From NCBI GenBank assembly GCA_963702105.1, contig OY969712.1, positions 4,898,001 to 4,962,000 on the forward strand: a stretch of 64,000 bases of DNA. Direction: 5' to 3'. A model generated the notes under the pieces. It was not told the origin of the DNA and searched no databases. It saw nothing but the letters and a program-made list of their open reading frames with translations. Positions 24,333-33,107 of the stretch are shown here, in pieces (position 1 is the first letter of the stretch; every line of letters starts with the position of its first letter). The stretch comes from ZC4RG20 sp963702105. GTDB taxonomy: Bacteria; Pseudomonadota; Gammaproteobacteria; Steroidobacterales; Rariloculaceae. The translations under genes and the position numbers were made by a program.

Positions 24333-25475
24333 ATGGGGACCCCGCCGACACGCGCCGCGCTTGCGCTGCTCGCCGCCGCGCTGTTGCTGCCCGGCGTCGG
24401 CGCCGCCCAGCGAAACGACGCTAAGGCCCTCGCGGAGGTGCGCGGCCGGATCAAGGACCTTGAAGACCGGATCGAAGAGCAGAGCCTCGAGCGCGACGAG
24501 ACCTCCAGGGCGCTCAAGAAGCAGGAGCTCGAGATCGCGGCGGCCGAGCGTCGGCTCGCCGAACTTCGCGGCCGCAGCCAGGACCAGCAGGGACGCGTCG
24601 CGGCCGCGAACGAGCGTGCCGCGGCTGCCGAGGCGCAGCTCGAGGCCGAGCGCGGTGCGCTCGCCCGTCAGGTGCGCCTGGCCTATATGAACGGGCGCGA
24701 GGAGCTGTTCAAGCTGCTGCTGAGCCAGGAATCCCCGGCGGCGGCCGGCCGCATGGTCGTGTATTACGGGTACTTCAACCGGGCGCGCGCCCAACGCATC
24801 CGCAGTGTGGGTGCCGAGGTCGATGCCCTGAAGCGGCTGCGCGCACAGCGCCGGCAGCAGGAGGCCGAGCTGGCGCGGCTCGAGCAGTCCCAGAGCGCCG
24901 AGCTCGAGAAGCTCGGCCGCTCGCGCGACGAGCGCGCAAGCCTGCTCGCGAAGCTCGACAGCTCCCTCTCCTCGGCCGGGGACGAGGTCGCGAAGCTCAA
25001 GGACCGCGAGGCGCACCTGACTCGCGTCCTGGCCCGGCTCGGCGATGCCATGGCGCGGTTCCCCCGCGACTCGGAGGCGCCGTTCCCGAGCGCGAAGGGG
25101 CACCTCGCCTGGCCGGTGCAAGGCAAGCTCACGGGAGACTTCGGCGACGAGATCGCGGGCGGGGCCGTGCGCCGCAAAGGGGTCCTGTTTTCGAGTCCCG
25201 CGGGGACGACGGTGCGTGCGATCTATCACGGCCGCGTCGCTTTCGCGGACTGGCTGCCGGGCCTCGGCCTGCTCATCGTCATCGACCACGGCGACGGCTA
25301 CATGAGCCTGTACGGGCATAATTCGGCGCTGCTCAAGGAGGCCGGCGACTGGGTGACGCCCGGCGAGCCGATCGCCGAGGTCGGCGACACGGGCGGCCAG
25401 ACCAAGCCTTCGCTGTATTTCGAGATCCGCCACGAAGGCAGGGCCGTGGACCCGCACGACTGGATGCGGCGCTGA
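24333..25475 (+). CDS. envC: EnvC-type murein hydrolase activator (degenerate M23/LytM)
   Basis: 380 residues. Signal peptide (RAALALLAAALLLPGVGAAQ), about 200 residues of charged coiled coil with an LAYMNGREELFKLLLSQESP segment, then a LytM/M23 domain. The domain lacks the zinc ligands of active enzymes: the first His/Asp motif is replaced by VRRKGVLFSSP, and HxH is replaced by LYGHNSALL. This is the pattern of EnvC, which does not cut peptidoglycan itself but activates the amidases AmiA/AmiB at the division septum. It is followed by ctpA and divergent from the secB cluster, matching conserved gene order. Confidence 0.92.
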   Translation: MGTPPTRAALALLAAALLLPGVGAAQRNDAKALAEVRGRIKDLEDRIEEQSLERDETSRALKKQELEIAAAERRLAELRGRSQDQQGRVAAANERAAAAEAQLEAERGALARQVRLAYMNGREELFKLLLSQESPAAAGRMVVYYGYFNRARAQRIRSVGAEVDALKRLRAQRRQQEAELARLEQSQSAELEKLGRSRDERASLLAKLDSSLSSAGDEVAKLKDREAHLTRVLARLGDAMARFPRDSEAPFPSAKGHLAWPVQGKLTGDFGDEIAGGAVRRKGVLFSSPAGTTVRAIYHGRVAFADWLPGLGLLIVIDHGDGYMSLYGHNSALLKEAGDWVTPGEPIAEVGDTGGQTKPSLYFEIRHEGRAVDPHDWMRR

Positions 25476-25558
25476 CGCACCCCGGTCCCGCCGCCGATTC
25501 CCGCCCCCCGCGGGCTATGCTAAGGTGCAAGGTCCCGGGTCAAAGCAATAACGGCCTG

Positions 25559-26827
25559 ATGTCGCTGACAATTCGAAGTCTCGTAGTACTCGCGGTCGGC
25601 GCCGTGCTCGGTTTCGGCGTCTCCGTCGGCACCAATGTGCTGGCCGACCATCAAGCGAAGCATACCGAGGCGGCGCCGGCCGCACCGGGCATCTCCCCCG
25701 AATACATGCAGCTGCTCACGGACGTGCTCGAGCGCGTGCACTCCGAGTACGTGGACCGAATCGACGACAAGCAGCTCGTCGAGAGCGCGATCCACGGCGT
25801 GCTCGAGAACCTGGACCCGCATTCCCGCTACCTCGATCCGACGCAATACGCGGACATGAGGATCAGCACGACGGGCAACTACTCGGGCGTCGGCCTCGAC
25901 TTGAGTCTCAAGGACGGCAAGGTCACGGTCGTCTCGCCGCTCGACGGCGCGCCGGCCTCGCGCGCCGGCATCCGCGCCGGCGACGTGGTGGTCTCGGTCG
26001 ATCACGTCGCAGTGAGCAAGGACAACATCGAAGCGACGGTCGACAGGATGCGCGGCATGGCCGGCACGACCGTGAGTCTCGAAGTGCTGCGCGACGGCGT
26101 GACGAAGCCGCTGCAGTTCGCGGTCGTGCGCGCCGACATAGAGGTCAGGACCGTGCGCAGCGCCTACCTCGGGCACGGCTACGGATACATCCGCATCACG
26201 AGCTTCGCGGACACGACGGCGGCCGACCTCGCGAGCGCGGCGAAAGCGCTCATTGCGCAATCGGGACGGCCGCTGGCCGGGCTCGTGCTGGATCTGCGCA
26301 ACAACCCGGGCGGCGTGCTCGATGCCGCGGTCGCGGTCGCGGACCAGTTCCTCGACGGCGGTCTCATCGTGCGCGGCGAGGGCCGCGTCCGCGAGGCGCG
26401 CTTCGCCGAGTACGCGCGGCCCGGCGATCTGCTCGAAAAGGTGCCCGTCGTCGTACTTGTGAACGGGGGCTCGGCGTCGGCCTCGGAGATCGTGGCGGGC
26501 GCCTTGCACGACCGCGCGCGCGCGAGGCTCGTCGGCCTGCGCACGTATGGCAAGGGCTCGGTCCAGACGGTCATGCCGCTCGGCGAAGGCCGCGCGATCA
26601 AGCTCACGACCTCGCTCTACTACACGCCGTCGGGCCGCTCGATCAACGGCATCGGCATCAAGCCGGATCTCGTCGTCGGCGAGCCCGCCACGGCGCGCGA
26701 GTTCCACGGCGCCGGCGGCCCGCCGGCCGCGGCCGCGGACCCGCAGATGACGGCAGCGCTCGAAATGCTCGGCGACCGCCCGGCCGTTCCCAAGGAGGCG
26801 CCTGCCCCGACGCAGGCGGCACGTTGA
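25559..26827 (+). CDS. ctpA: Carboxy-terminal processing protease (S41)
   Basis: 422 residues from ATG 25559 (MSLTIRSLVVL); an ATG at 25517 lies in a TATGCT promoter-like stretch and is less likely. Uncleaved signal or anchor, then LDPHSRYLDPTQYADM, a PDZ domain (VVSPLDGAPASRAGIRAGDV), and the S41 core with nucleophile NGGSASASEIVAGAL and general-base Lys of TYGKGSVQTVM. A periplasmic serine protease that trims or degrades envelope proteins, often peptidoglycan hydrolases. Its place right after envC suggests shared cell-wall functions. Confidence 0.93.
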   Translation: MSLTIRSLVVLAVGAVLGFGVSVGTNVLADHQAKHTEAAPAAPGISPEYMQLLTDVLERVHSEYVDRIDDKQLVESAIHGVLENLDPHSRYLDPTQYADMRISTTGNYSGVGLDLSLKDGKVTVVSPLDGAPASRAGIRAGDVVVSVDHVAVSKDNIEATVDRMRGMAGTTVSLEVLRDGVTKPLQFAVVRADIEVRTVRSAYLGHGYGYIRITSFADTTAADLASAAKALIAQSGRPLAGLVLDLRNNPGGVLDAAVAVADQFLDGGLIVRGEGRVREARFAEYARPGDLLEKVPVVVLVNGGSASASEIVAGALHDRARARLVGLRTYGKGSVQTVMPLGEGRAIKLTTSLYYTPSGRSINGIGIKPDLVVGEPATAREFHGAGGPPAAAADPQMTAALEMLGDRPAVPKEAPAPTQAAR

Positions 26828-26855
26828 TCGCCCGCCGCGCCGCGCGGTCGCGGCT

Positions 26856-27995
26856 TTGAGTCGGCGGCACGCAGAGACCAGAACCCTGAGCGCTTTCCTG
26901 AGAAGACCCCAAGCCGAAGATGCCGGCGGCGCGAAGCGCGGCCCCGTCGAGCGCGGCCTCGACATCGAGCAGGCACAGCTGCGCGGCTTCGCGCGCAGTA
27001 TCTCCGAGGTGGAGTGGCTGCTGCTGATCCTCGTCGTCCTCTATCTGTTCGTCACGCGGCCCGATCTCGCCCAGGCCGTGCCGGTCATCGGCAGCCTCGT
27101 GGGTTTCGCCTTGTTCGTGCTGACGTTCCGGTATACGGCCGTGCTCGCGCGCAGTCAGCGGCTCAAGATCGCGCTCGAGATTTTCGCGATGCTCGCGTTT
27201 CTCACGGCCATCCTGAGCTTCGCCGGAGGCGCTCGCAGCCCGCTCGTCAACCTCTATCTCCTGCCGGTCATCGCGGCCGCACTGACGCTCGGCAAGCTCG
27301 CCACGACAGCGGTCGTCTTCCTGGTCGCCGGCTGTTACCTGCTGCTCGCGCTGGTCGGCGAGCCGGGTGCGCTCGGTCCGGCACTCGCGGCCGAGGCCGC
27401 CGGCGTCCTCGCGCCATTCGTGCTCGTGGCCTTCTCAACCTCGCTGCTGGCCGAGAACATTCATCTCGCGAAGGCACGCATCAAGGCGCTGTCCGATCGC
27501 GACGAGCTTACGGGTCTTTACAACATGCGCGCGTTCAGGCGCCTCGCCGAGCGCGAGCACGACCGGGCGAGTCGCTCCGGCGCGCGCTTCGGTCTGCTCA
27601 TGGTCGACATCGAGCATCTGAAGGCGATCAACGACACCTACGGCCACGAAGCCGGCAATCGCGCCGTGCGTCTAGTCGGCGATGCGCTGCAGCGGCTCAC
27701 GCGCACGACCGACGTGGTCGCGCGGTTCGGAGGCGACGAGTTCGTCGTGCTGCTCGCCGACGCAGACCGCGCGGCCGCCACCGAGGTCGCTCAGCGCATC
27801 CGCAACGTCGTCTTTTCGACGACGCTCGAGGTCGACGTCAAGATGGTCCGGGTCAAGGCCAGCGTCGGCGTCGCGAGCTTCCCGGAGGACGGCAACTCGC
27901 TGGCCGCGATCATGGCGGCCGCGGACCGTGCCCTGTACAAGGACAAGGAATACCGCGAGCCCCCCAAGGGCCGGCTCGTGATCCGCAAGAAGTAG
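26856..27995 (+). CDS. Membrane-bound diguanylate cyclase (GGDEF)
   Basis: 379 residues; the start is uncertain (TTG 26856 is the outermost). Residues 50-200 form about five membrane helices (WLLLILVVLYLFVT, IGSLVGFALFVLTF, LLPVIAAALTLG, VVFLVAGCYLLLALVG, ...). The GGDEF domain follows: DRDELTGLYNMRAFRRLAER, MVDIEHLKAINDTYGHEAG, the intact catalytic RFGGDEFVVLL and a C-terminal ALYKDKEYR. It should synthesise cyclic-di-GMP from two GTP. There is no classical RxxD inhibitory site before GGDEF. The sensing input of the membrane part is unknown. Confidence 0.9.
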   Translation: MSRRHAETRTLSAFLRRPQAEDAGGAKRGPVERGLDIEQAQLRGFARSISEVEWLLLILVVLYLFVTRPDLAQAVPVIGSLVGFALFVLTFRYTAVLARSQRLKIALEIFAMLAFLTAILSFAGGARSPLVNLYLLPVIAAALTLGKLATTAVVFLVAGCYLLLALVGEPGALGPALAAEAAGVLAPFVLVAFSTSLLAENIHLAKARIKALSDRDELTGLYNMRAFRRLAEREHDRASRSGARFGLLMVDIEHLKAINDTYGHEAGNRAVRLVGDALQRLTRTTDVVARFGGDEFVVLLADADRAAATEVAQRIRNVVFSTTLEVDVKMVRVKASVGVASFPEDGNSLAAIMAAADRALYKDKEYREPPKGRLVIRKK

Positions 27996-28028
27996 CGGCC
28001 CGGCCGCTCGCGAACAGGAGACGATCGT

Positions 28029-28550
28029 ATGACCGGCTTTAAAGCGCCAGCGCCAGCGCGGCGCCTCGCCCCGCACAGGCGAGCCGCGGCGATAGCGGCC
28101 GCCTTTGCGGCCGCCTGCCTCGGTGCCGGGCTCGGGGTTTGCGGCCCGGCCGCGGCAGGACCCAGAGAGGATCTCGCCCATGCCCGGGCCGCATGGAAAG
28201 CCGCGCACATCTCGAACTACGAATACGGCTACAACAAGTACTGCGCCTGCCACAAGGAGAATCCGCCTGAGACCCTCGTGACGGTCCGCGACGGCAAGGT
28301 CGTGCGCGTCCGGCATCGGCCCTTCGGCTACGACCGCGAGGTCGAGGCCCCGCGCGGCCTCGAGTATTACTGGACCGTGGACGGGCTCTTCGACCTCGTC
28401 GCCAAGGCGCTCGCGAGAAAGGCCGAGGTGCGTGCCGAGTACGATGCGAAGCTCGGTTACCCGACGCGGATCTACGTCGACTACGACCCCAAGCTCATAG
28501 GCGACGAGGTGGACCTGCGCATCACGCGGCTCGAGCGGTCGGCCGATTGA
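28029..28550 (+). CDS. Secreted DUF6174-like protein
   Basis: 173 residues; ATG 28029 has CAGGAGA ahead. An Arg-rich signal (APHRRAAAIAAAFAAACL, then GVCGPAAAGP) predicts export. The mature domain begins AAWKAAHISNYEYGYNKYCACH and continues TVRDGKVVRVRHRP and VDGLFDLVAKAL, ending GYPTRIYVDYDPKLIGDEVD. This NYxYxxxxxCxC pattern matches my recollection of the DUF6174 family, whose function is unknown. It follows the diguanylate cyclase by 33 bases and may share its transcript. Confidence 0.72.
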   Translation: MTGFKAPAPARRLAPHRRAAAIAAAFAAACLGAGLGVCGPAAAGPREDLAHARAAWKAAHISNYEYGYNKYCACHKENPPETLVTVRDGKVVRVRHRPFGYDREVEAPRGLEYYWTVDGLFDLVAKALARKAEVRAEYDAKLGYPTRIYVDYDPKLIGDEVDLRITRLERSAD

Positions 28551-28662
28551 GCCGCGCGCAGGGCTCCCCTCGCCTCCCTCGCGTCCTCGGCCTCCCGGCA
28601 CCGCCGCAAGCATCTTGTCATAAGGATGGTCTTACGGGCGAACGGGTAGCCGCTGCGCCTGC

Positions 28663-29115
28663 GTGAGCGATCGCGCGCGCCGCCTCTTGCTCGTGGCCGC
28701 GCTGGCGGCGGTCTGGGGCGCTTCGCTCGCCGTCCCCGCCCTGCAGGTTGCCGGTGGTCCCCTGCTCCGCGGCGTGGACGTCCTCCTCGAGGGCTGGAAG
28801 GCAGGTTCCCATGGGGTCATCGCCTGGTACGCGAATCCGGTGCTCGCCGCGGCGCTGCTGCTCGCAGCTCTCGGGGGCGATGCCGCCGCCGCGGTACTCT
28901 CGGGCCTGGCGTTGTTGTTGGCCCTAAGCAGCTTCGCGCTCGAGCCGATCCTCGCGCTGCAGATGCCCCGCGTTCCAGCAGTCACGCTACTGCCGGGCTT
29001 CTTTGTATGGTTGGCCGCGATAGTCGCGCTGTTCGTATGGTCTGCTGAGCGTGCGCTTTGCCGAAAGCGCCGATTGCGTCGAAGCGCCGGCACGGAAAGC
29101 GCCTCTCGGGATTGA
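28663..29115 (+). CDS. Hypothetical multi-pass membrane protein
   Basis: 150 residues from GTG 28663. Three or four hydrophobic segments (LLLVAALAAVWGASLAVPAL, VLAAALLLAALGG, VLSGLALLLALSSFAL, LLPGFFVWLAAIVALFVW) and a basic C-terminus. No family recognised. Its frame and GC-biased codon use look coding, and the antisense frames are poorer. Confidence 0.55.
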   Translation: MSDRARRLLLVAALAAVWGASLAVPALQVAGGPLLRGVDVLLEGWKAGSHGVIAWYANPVLAAALLLAALGGDAAAAVLSGLALLLALSSFALEPILALQMPRVPAVTLLPGFFVWLAAIVALFVWSAERALCRKRRLRRSAGTESASRD

Positions 29116-29304
29116 CCGGCCGAAACGCTCGCCGTAGAGTCGCACGTACGCCCGTACATGAGGGCGTGAGGTGTCGGTTGATTCAGGTTCGTTACAGGCG
29201 CTGCCAGAAACAAGAATTTCACGGGTTTGATCTACCGATCTAGCGCTTGATCTGACGCCGTTGGTTAAGTGGCTAGCTGTGTAAAACGGCGTGAGAGTCT
29301 GTTA

Positions 29305-29556
29305 ATGAATATTTACGTCGGCAATCTATCGTACGGCATGAGCGAGGGGGAGCTTCGCGATGCCTTTGGGGCCTTTGGGGAGGTGTCGTCGGTCAAGATT
29401 CTCATGGATCGTGAGACTGGCCGATCACGGGGATTCGGGTTCGTGGAGATGCCGAATCAGAGCGAAGCGGAGGCGGCAGTAGCGCAATTGAACGGCAAGG
29501 ACGTCGGCGGGAGAGTCTTGCGAGTCAACGAAGCGCGTCCTCGCGAGCGACGTTGA
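29305..29556 (+). CDS. RRM-type RNA-binding protein
   Basis: 83 residues from ATG 29305; an upstream start adds 12 unlikely residues. A single RNA-recognition motif with RNP2 NIYVGNLSYG and RNP1 SRGFGFVEM, spacing typical of the short bacterial RRM proteins related to cyanobacterial Rbp. These bind RNA and are often cold- or stress-induced. The gene and the 190 bases before it are less GC-rich than their neighbours, which may mean a long structured 5' leader or an acquired gene. The core repeats a GCCTTTGGG unit twice in a row. Confidence 0.92.
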   Translation: MNIYVGNLSYGMSEGELRDAFGAFGEVSSVKILMDRETGRSRGFGFVEMPNQSEAEAAVAQLNGKDVGGRVLRVNEARPRERR

Positions 29557-29750
29557 TCCTTCGCGGCTCGTGGCCGGCGCGCGCGCCGGCCTTCGAGTCC
29601 GGGCCCGCAATGTTTTCAGCGTTGCGGTAATCGAAGCAGAGCGCGCTTCGAACGATCGATGCGGTTCGGCCTTCCGGGCCGCACGCTGGCCCCTTTTGTC
29701 GGCGGCCCGCATCGGTGACCGGCCCCGCTACGCGGGTGCGGCGGCCCGTC

Positions 29751-29756
29751 TATAAT
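29751..29756 (+). promoter_or_regulatory. TATAAT -10 box upstream of the 92-residue gene
   Basis: Exact TATAAT, 43-48 bases before ATG 29799, in a GC-rich flank. No matching -35 seen by eye. Confidence 0.4.
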
Positions 29757-29798
29757 CCACCGATTGCCGTCTTACGGCTCCGCCGGTGCGCGACTGCG

Positions 29799-30077
29799 AT
29801 GATCTATTTGAAGTGGACACCCAACGACCTCGCCACACTCGACATGGGTGCACTGTACACGGAGGTGGACGAGGACGGCTGGGTGCAGCGGGAAGTCGGC
29901 GTCGATTTCGACGGGTTCGCCGTTCACCATCTCGTTCCTTCGGAAGGCGACCCGGGCTGGTTCGGTAACGCGCGGCTCACGCAGCTCATGCTCGACAGCA
30001 ACGTCACGAAGGCCGAGTTCGAATCGGTATGGCGCGCGGCCGCCGACCGCGAAGGCTTGAACGGCGGCGTGCGCTGA
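29799..30077 (+). CDS. Small conserved-looking hypothetical protein
   Basis: 92 residues from ATG 29799, chosen over an upstream GTG because of the TATAAT at 29751. The sequence (MIYLKWTPNDL, LYTEVDEDGWVQREVGVDF, DGFAVHHLVPS) resembles DUF6881-type proteins with their Y-E-D-E-x-W pattern, but I am not sure of the family. Compact, acidic and soluble, with no signal. Convergent with the next hypothetical gene at 30095-30430. Confidence 0.6.
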   Translation: MIYLKWTPNDLATLDMGALYTEVDEDGWVQREVGVDFDGFAVHHLVPSEGDPGWFGNARLTQLMLDSNVTKAEFESVWRAAADREGLNGGVR

Positions 30078-30094
30078 GGCCGGGCCGAAGCCCG

Positions 30095-30430
30095 TCAGCG
30101 CGTCCGCGGCTTCGGCGGCGCGGGCAGCACCACGGTGTCGTAAGGGTTGTAGCCCTCGCCGGGCTCCGGGCCGGCGACCGAGTCGGCCTCCCCGTTCTCG
30201 GCGATCTCGAGACCGGCGCGGTCGAGCGCCTTGAGGTAGTCGAACGTGTCCTCGATGTCGGCTCCCGCGCGGTCGCCCTCGGTGGCCCACTTCCAGCGTG
30301 CACGGCCGAGCTCGTCGAAGTCGATGCCGCCGGCGCTTTCGTCGGCCGCCGAAACGAGGCTCTCGTCGCCTCGGCGGAGGCGGACGGTCGGCTCGCGGAC
30401 CGTAGGGTCCGCGCTGTCCGGGTCATTCAT
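30095..30430 (-). CDS. Hypothetical acidic protein
   Basis: 111 residues, very acidic, no family recognised. N-terminus is disordered (MNDPDSADPTVREPTVRLRR), a central helical stretch follows (IDFDELGRARWKWATEGDRA, TFDYLKALDRAGLEI), and the tail is Pro-rich. The organised middle and start codon support a real gene. It faces the small gene ending at 30077. Confidence 0.5.
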   Translation of the reverse strand: MNDPDSADPTVREPTVRLRRGDESLVSAADESAGGIDFDELGRARWKWATEGDRAGADIEDTFDYLKALDRAGLEIAENGEADSVAGPEPGEGYNPYDTVVLPAPPKPRTR

Positions 30431-30607
30431 TGCAGAAGGTCATTGGGCGGCGAAACGTGTATCGATGCTATCGGTGCGCACCGCTAGGGTGCGTGATCGA
30501 ATTCACGTTGAGCGCGAACCGGTGAAGCGATCGTTGCGGCCTGCGCCGAGCGCGCCGCGGACATAGCGCTCGACTCGGGAGGCCGGCTCGGTTACCTTGC
30601 GCATCCC

Positions 30608-30625
30608 GGCGGCGAAAACGCCGCC
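30608..30625. other. GC hairpin just before the tRNA
   Basis: GGCGGCG, AAAA loop, CGCCGCC: a seven-base perfect stem nine bases before the tRNA start, with further CCC/GGG pairing around a bulge. It may form in the tRNA precursor 5' leader. There is no T-run. Confidence 0.4.
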
Positions 30626-30633
30626 CGGGCTCG

Positions 30634-30710
<77 letters not shown>

Positions 30711-30715
30711 CCCCT

Positions 30716-30750
30716 CCGCGGGGTTCGGTGGCCTTGCTCGAACCCCGCGG
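30716..30750. terminator. Long GC hairpin after tRNA-Arg, probable bidirectional terminator
   Basis: A perfect 12-base stem, CCGCGGGGTTCG with CGAACCCCGCGG, around an 11-base loop, extended by CCCCT/AGGGG across a two-base bulge. It lies between the tRNA and the end of the convergent cytochrome c gene. There is no U-tract, so termination by this structure is an inference. Confidence 0.5.
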
Positions 30751-30783
30751 CGAGGGGCTGCGGCGTTCGAGGTCGCGGAGCGC

Positions 30784-31428
30784 CTACTGCGTCGCGGCGG
30801 CACCCGCGCCAGCTGCGCCCGTATCGGCTGCGCCCGCCCCACCTGCGCCCGTATCGGCGCTGGCCCCGCCCTGGCCTTCCTTCGCCTCGGCTGCCTTGAC
30901 GGCGTCGGGATCGACCTGGCTCGCCATGTAATGCACGGCGGCGACGATTTCCGCATCCGAAAGGTCCGGACGCCCGCCCTTCGGCGGCATGAAGCCGTTC
31001 TGGCCCTGGAAGCCTTGCAGCGCGTGCTGCTCCAGCGTCGGGATGCCCTTGGCGATGCGCGGGCCCCACATGTCTTTGTTGCCGACGATCGGCGCGCCGC
31101 CGGCGCCCGGGGGCGCATGGCAGGCGAAGCAAACCATGCTGAAAACCTCGTGCCCCGAGAGCTTCTTGCCCGGCGTCGCGGGCGCCGCCGCTGCTGCGGC
31201 CGCCGCCTGGGCCTTCTTGAGCTCCTCGGCCCCGAGCATGACGACCCGGCCCACGGGCTCGATGCGCTTGTCGATTTCCTGCTGCACGAGCGGGTCCTGC
31301 AGCTCGTAGCGGCCGGCGGTGTTGATCGCGATCGAGCGCGCCGCGAAGACAAGTGCGACCGCGACACCGATCAGAACACCGAGCACCAGCACGAAGCTGT
31401 CGAAAAATTGTTGGTCGTGGTCGCGCAA
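30784..31428 (-). CDS. Membrane-anchored class I cytochrome c (c5-like)
   Basis: 214 residues. N-terminal membrane anchor (FVLVLGVLIGVAVALVFAAR), a linker with an Ala run, then a single heme c domain with CFACH for covalent attachment and GFMPPKGG supplying the Met ligand. This is the cytochrome c5 type, which carries electrons in the periplasm to terminal oxidases. The last 35 residues are a Gly/Ala repeat (DTGAGGAGAADTGAAGAG), encoded by near-identical repeated units, perhaps a variable-length tail. A TATAAT lies 40-45 bases upstream of the start. Confidence 0.9.
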   Translation of the reverse strand: MRDHDQQFFDSFVLVLGVLIGVAVALVFAARSIAINTAGRYELQDPLVQQEIDKRIEPVGRVVMLGAEELKKAQAAAAAAAAPATPGKKLSGHEVFSMVCFACHAPPGAGGAPIVGNKDMWGPRIAKGIPTLEQHALQGFQGQNGFMPPKGGRPDLSDAEIVAAVHYMASQVDPDAVKAAEAKEGQGGASADTGAGGAGAADTGAAGAGAAATQ

Positions 31429-31467
31429 AACAACGTCCTCTTCGATCTAGTTCTGAAACCGCGCGCG

Positions 31468-31473
31468 ATTATA
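31468..31473 (-). promoter_or_regulatory. TATAAT -10 box for cytochrome c gene
   Basis: Exact TATAAT on the minus strand, 40-45 bases before ATG 31428. The upstream -35 region has no good match. Confidence 0.45.
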
Positions 31474-31564
31474 GCCGATATCGGCGCGGGCACTACGAGG
31501 GCGGCGGCCGGATCGGCCGGGGCCTTAGCCTTCGGCCCGCTCGGCGCTCTGCTTCGTCCCCGCG

Positions 31565-32887
31565 CTAATCCATCGAGACCTCGCGCGTCTCGGGTCCGAG
31601 CCAGGAGGCCGCGAGGACCAGCACGCCGCCGAGCGCGACGAGGACCAGCACCGTGTACTCGTACGGCATGAACCGGCTCAGGCCAAGCAGCCAGAAGCTG
31701 TAGAGGCCGGGAATGATGAGGCCGGTCGTGTAGCTCACGGCGAAGCCGGTCGAGCGCATGTGGGCCGGGAACCGCTCGTTGAGATAGACGATGAAGGCGC
31801 TGAGCGGTGCGGCCGTGAGCATGAGCGCCACGATGGCGAGGGCGCCGATGACGGCAAACGAGGCGCCGCCGTGGGCGAGCCGGATCATGGCGTAGAGCGC
31901 GGGGGTCACGATGACCACGAACCAGCCCCCCATGAGCGTCAGCAGGCGCCGCCGGCCCGTGCGTTGGGACAGCACTCCGAACACAATCATGGCGATGATC
32001 TGGAGAAAGTGGCTGACGACCAGGAACCAGCTCACGCTGAGCGCCGGCTGATGAAGCACCTGGATCAGCAGCGTGGGCAGGAACGAGACCATGAGCTGGG
32101 CCCCGAGCCAGTAGCCCGTCGTCAAGAGCAGCACCAGCAGCGTCGGCTTGAGGTTCTCGCGCGCGAACATCTCGACGAGCGGCTGGCGTCCCTTGGTGCC
32201 CCCGCGGATCGACTTCATGTCGGCCTCCGGGATGCGCGCGTAATAGACGAGATAGCCGATGCCGAACAGCACGCCGAGCAGAAACGGTATGCGCCAGCCC
32301 CAGGTCACGAACGTCTGATGAGACATCCTGCCGAGCGTCAGCGACTGCGCGAGATTCATGCCCAGCACGGCGATGGCCGCGGGGGCCGCGAGCAGCCCTC
32401 CGATGAGGCCGCGCATCGCCTTTGGGGACCGCTCGAGGGCCAGAGGAATCGGCGCCGCATAACCGCCCGAGACGAACATGCCGACGAGGAGCCGCAGCAC
32501 CAGCATCGCGCCGATCGAGGCCATGCCCCAGTGCGCATAGCCGGGCAGCAGACCCATGAGCAGCGTCAGCACCGTGAACCCGACACCCGAGATCATGGCC
32601 GTGCGCTTGCGGCCGATCGTGTCCGCGAGGCTGCCGAAGATCGGGCTTCCGAGCGGTCTGCCGAGCAGGCCCACGGTGAAGATCAGTGTCGTCAACGTCG
32701 CCTTGGTCGCCGTGGACAGGGACGCGGGCTCGAAATACTCCATGGCCGCCGGCAGGATGAAGGCCGGCAGATACACGTCCCAGCTGTCGACGAACATCGC
32801 GATCGCGCCGCCCGCCAGGGTTCTCCGGACCTCGACCGGCAGTCGCTCGGTCAGGCTCATCGAATCGACTATGGCCATGGATTCCAC
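31565..32887 (-). CDS. MFS transporter, metabolite:H+ symporter (MHS) type
   Basis: 440 residues, twelve helices. It carries the MHS/ProP-style motif SLADTIGRKRTAMISG in loop 2-3, GMFVSGGYAAPIPLALERSP in the middle and FGVLSQRTGRRRLLTLMGG in the second half. The first helix has an Asp pair (AMFVDSWDVYLPAFIL), as in carboxylate carriers. A likely proton symporter for an organic acid, amino acid or similar; the substrate is unknown. Starts at ATG 32887 (or 32878). It lies 220 bases downstream of the TonB receptor gene on the same strand, and the two may act in sequence, outer then inner membrane. Confidence 0.85.
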   Translation of the reverse strand: MESMAIVDSMSLTERLPVEVRRTLAGGAIAMFVDSWDVYLPAFILPAAMEYFEPASLSTATKATLTTLIFTVGLLGRPLGSPIFGSLADTIGRKRTAMISGVGFTVLTLLMGLLPGYAHWGMASIGAMLVLRLLVGMFVSGGYAAPIPLALERSPKAMRGLIGGLLAAPAAIAVLGMNLAQSLTLGRMSHQTFVTWGWRIPFLLGVLFGIGYLVYYARIPEADMKSIRGGTKGRQPLVEMFARENLKPTLLVLLLTTGYWLGAQLMVSFLPTLLIQVLHQPALSVSWFLVVSHFLQIIAMIVFGVLSQRTGRRRLLTLMGGWFVVIVTPALYAMIRLAHGGASFAVIGALAIVALMLTAAPLSAFIVYLNERFPAHMRSTGFAVSYTTGLIIPGLYSFWLLGLSRFMPYEYTVLVLVALGGVLVLAASWLGPETREVSMD

Positions 32888-33107
32888 CTATGGGACAGCT
32901 GCGCTCGTTGTCGGTCGGGCTATTGCAGGGCCCTCGAAGGTCCGCCGGACTCGCCCGCCGCGCGCAGCGGGCTGAACCGCGCCGGCGAGACGCGATGGGC
33001 CTTCGGGCTCGGCTCCATGGGCTTTCGGCCCTGGATCCCGTGTGCTGCCGGAACGTTATAACAAGCCGAGCGCCGAATGGAAGGACGGCGCGGCGGGAGC
33101 GCTTGCG

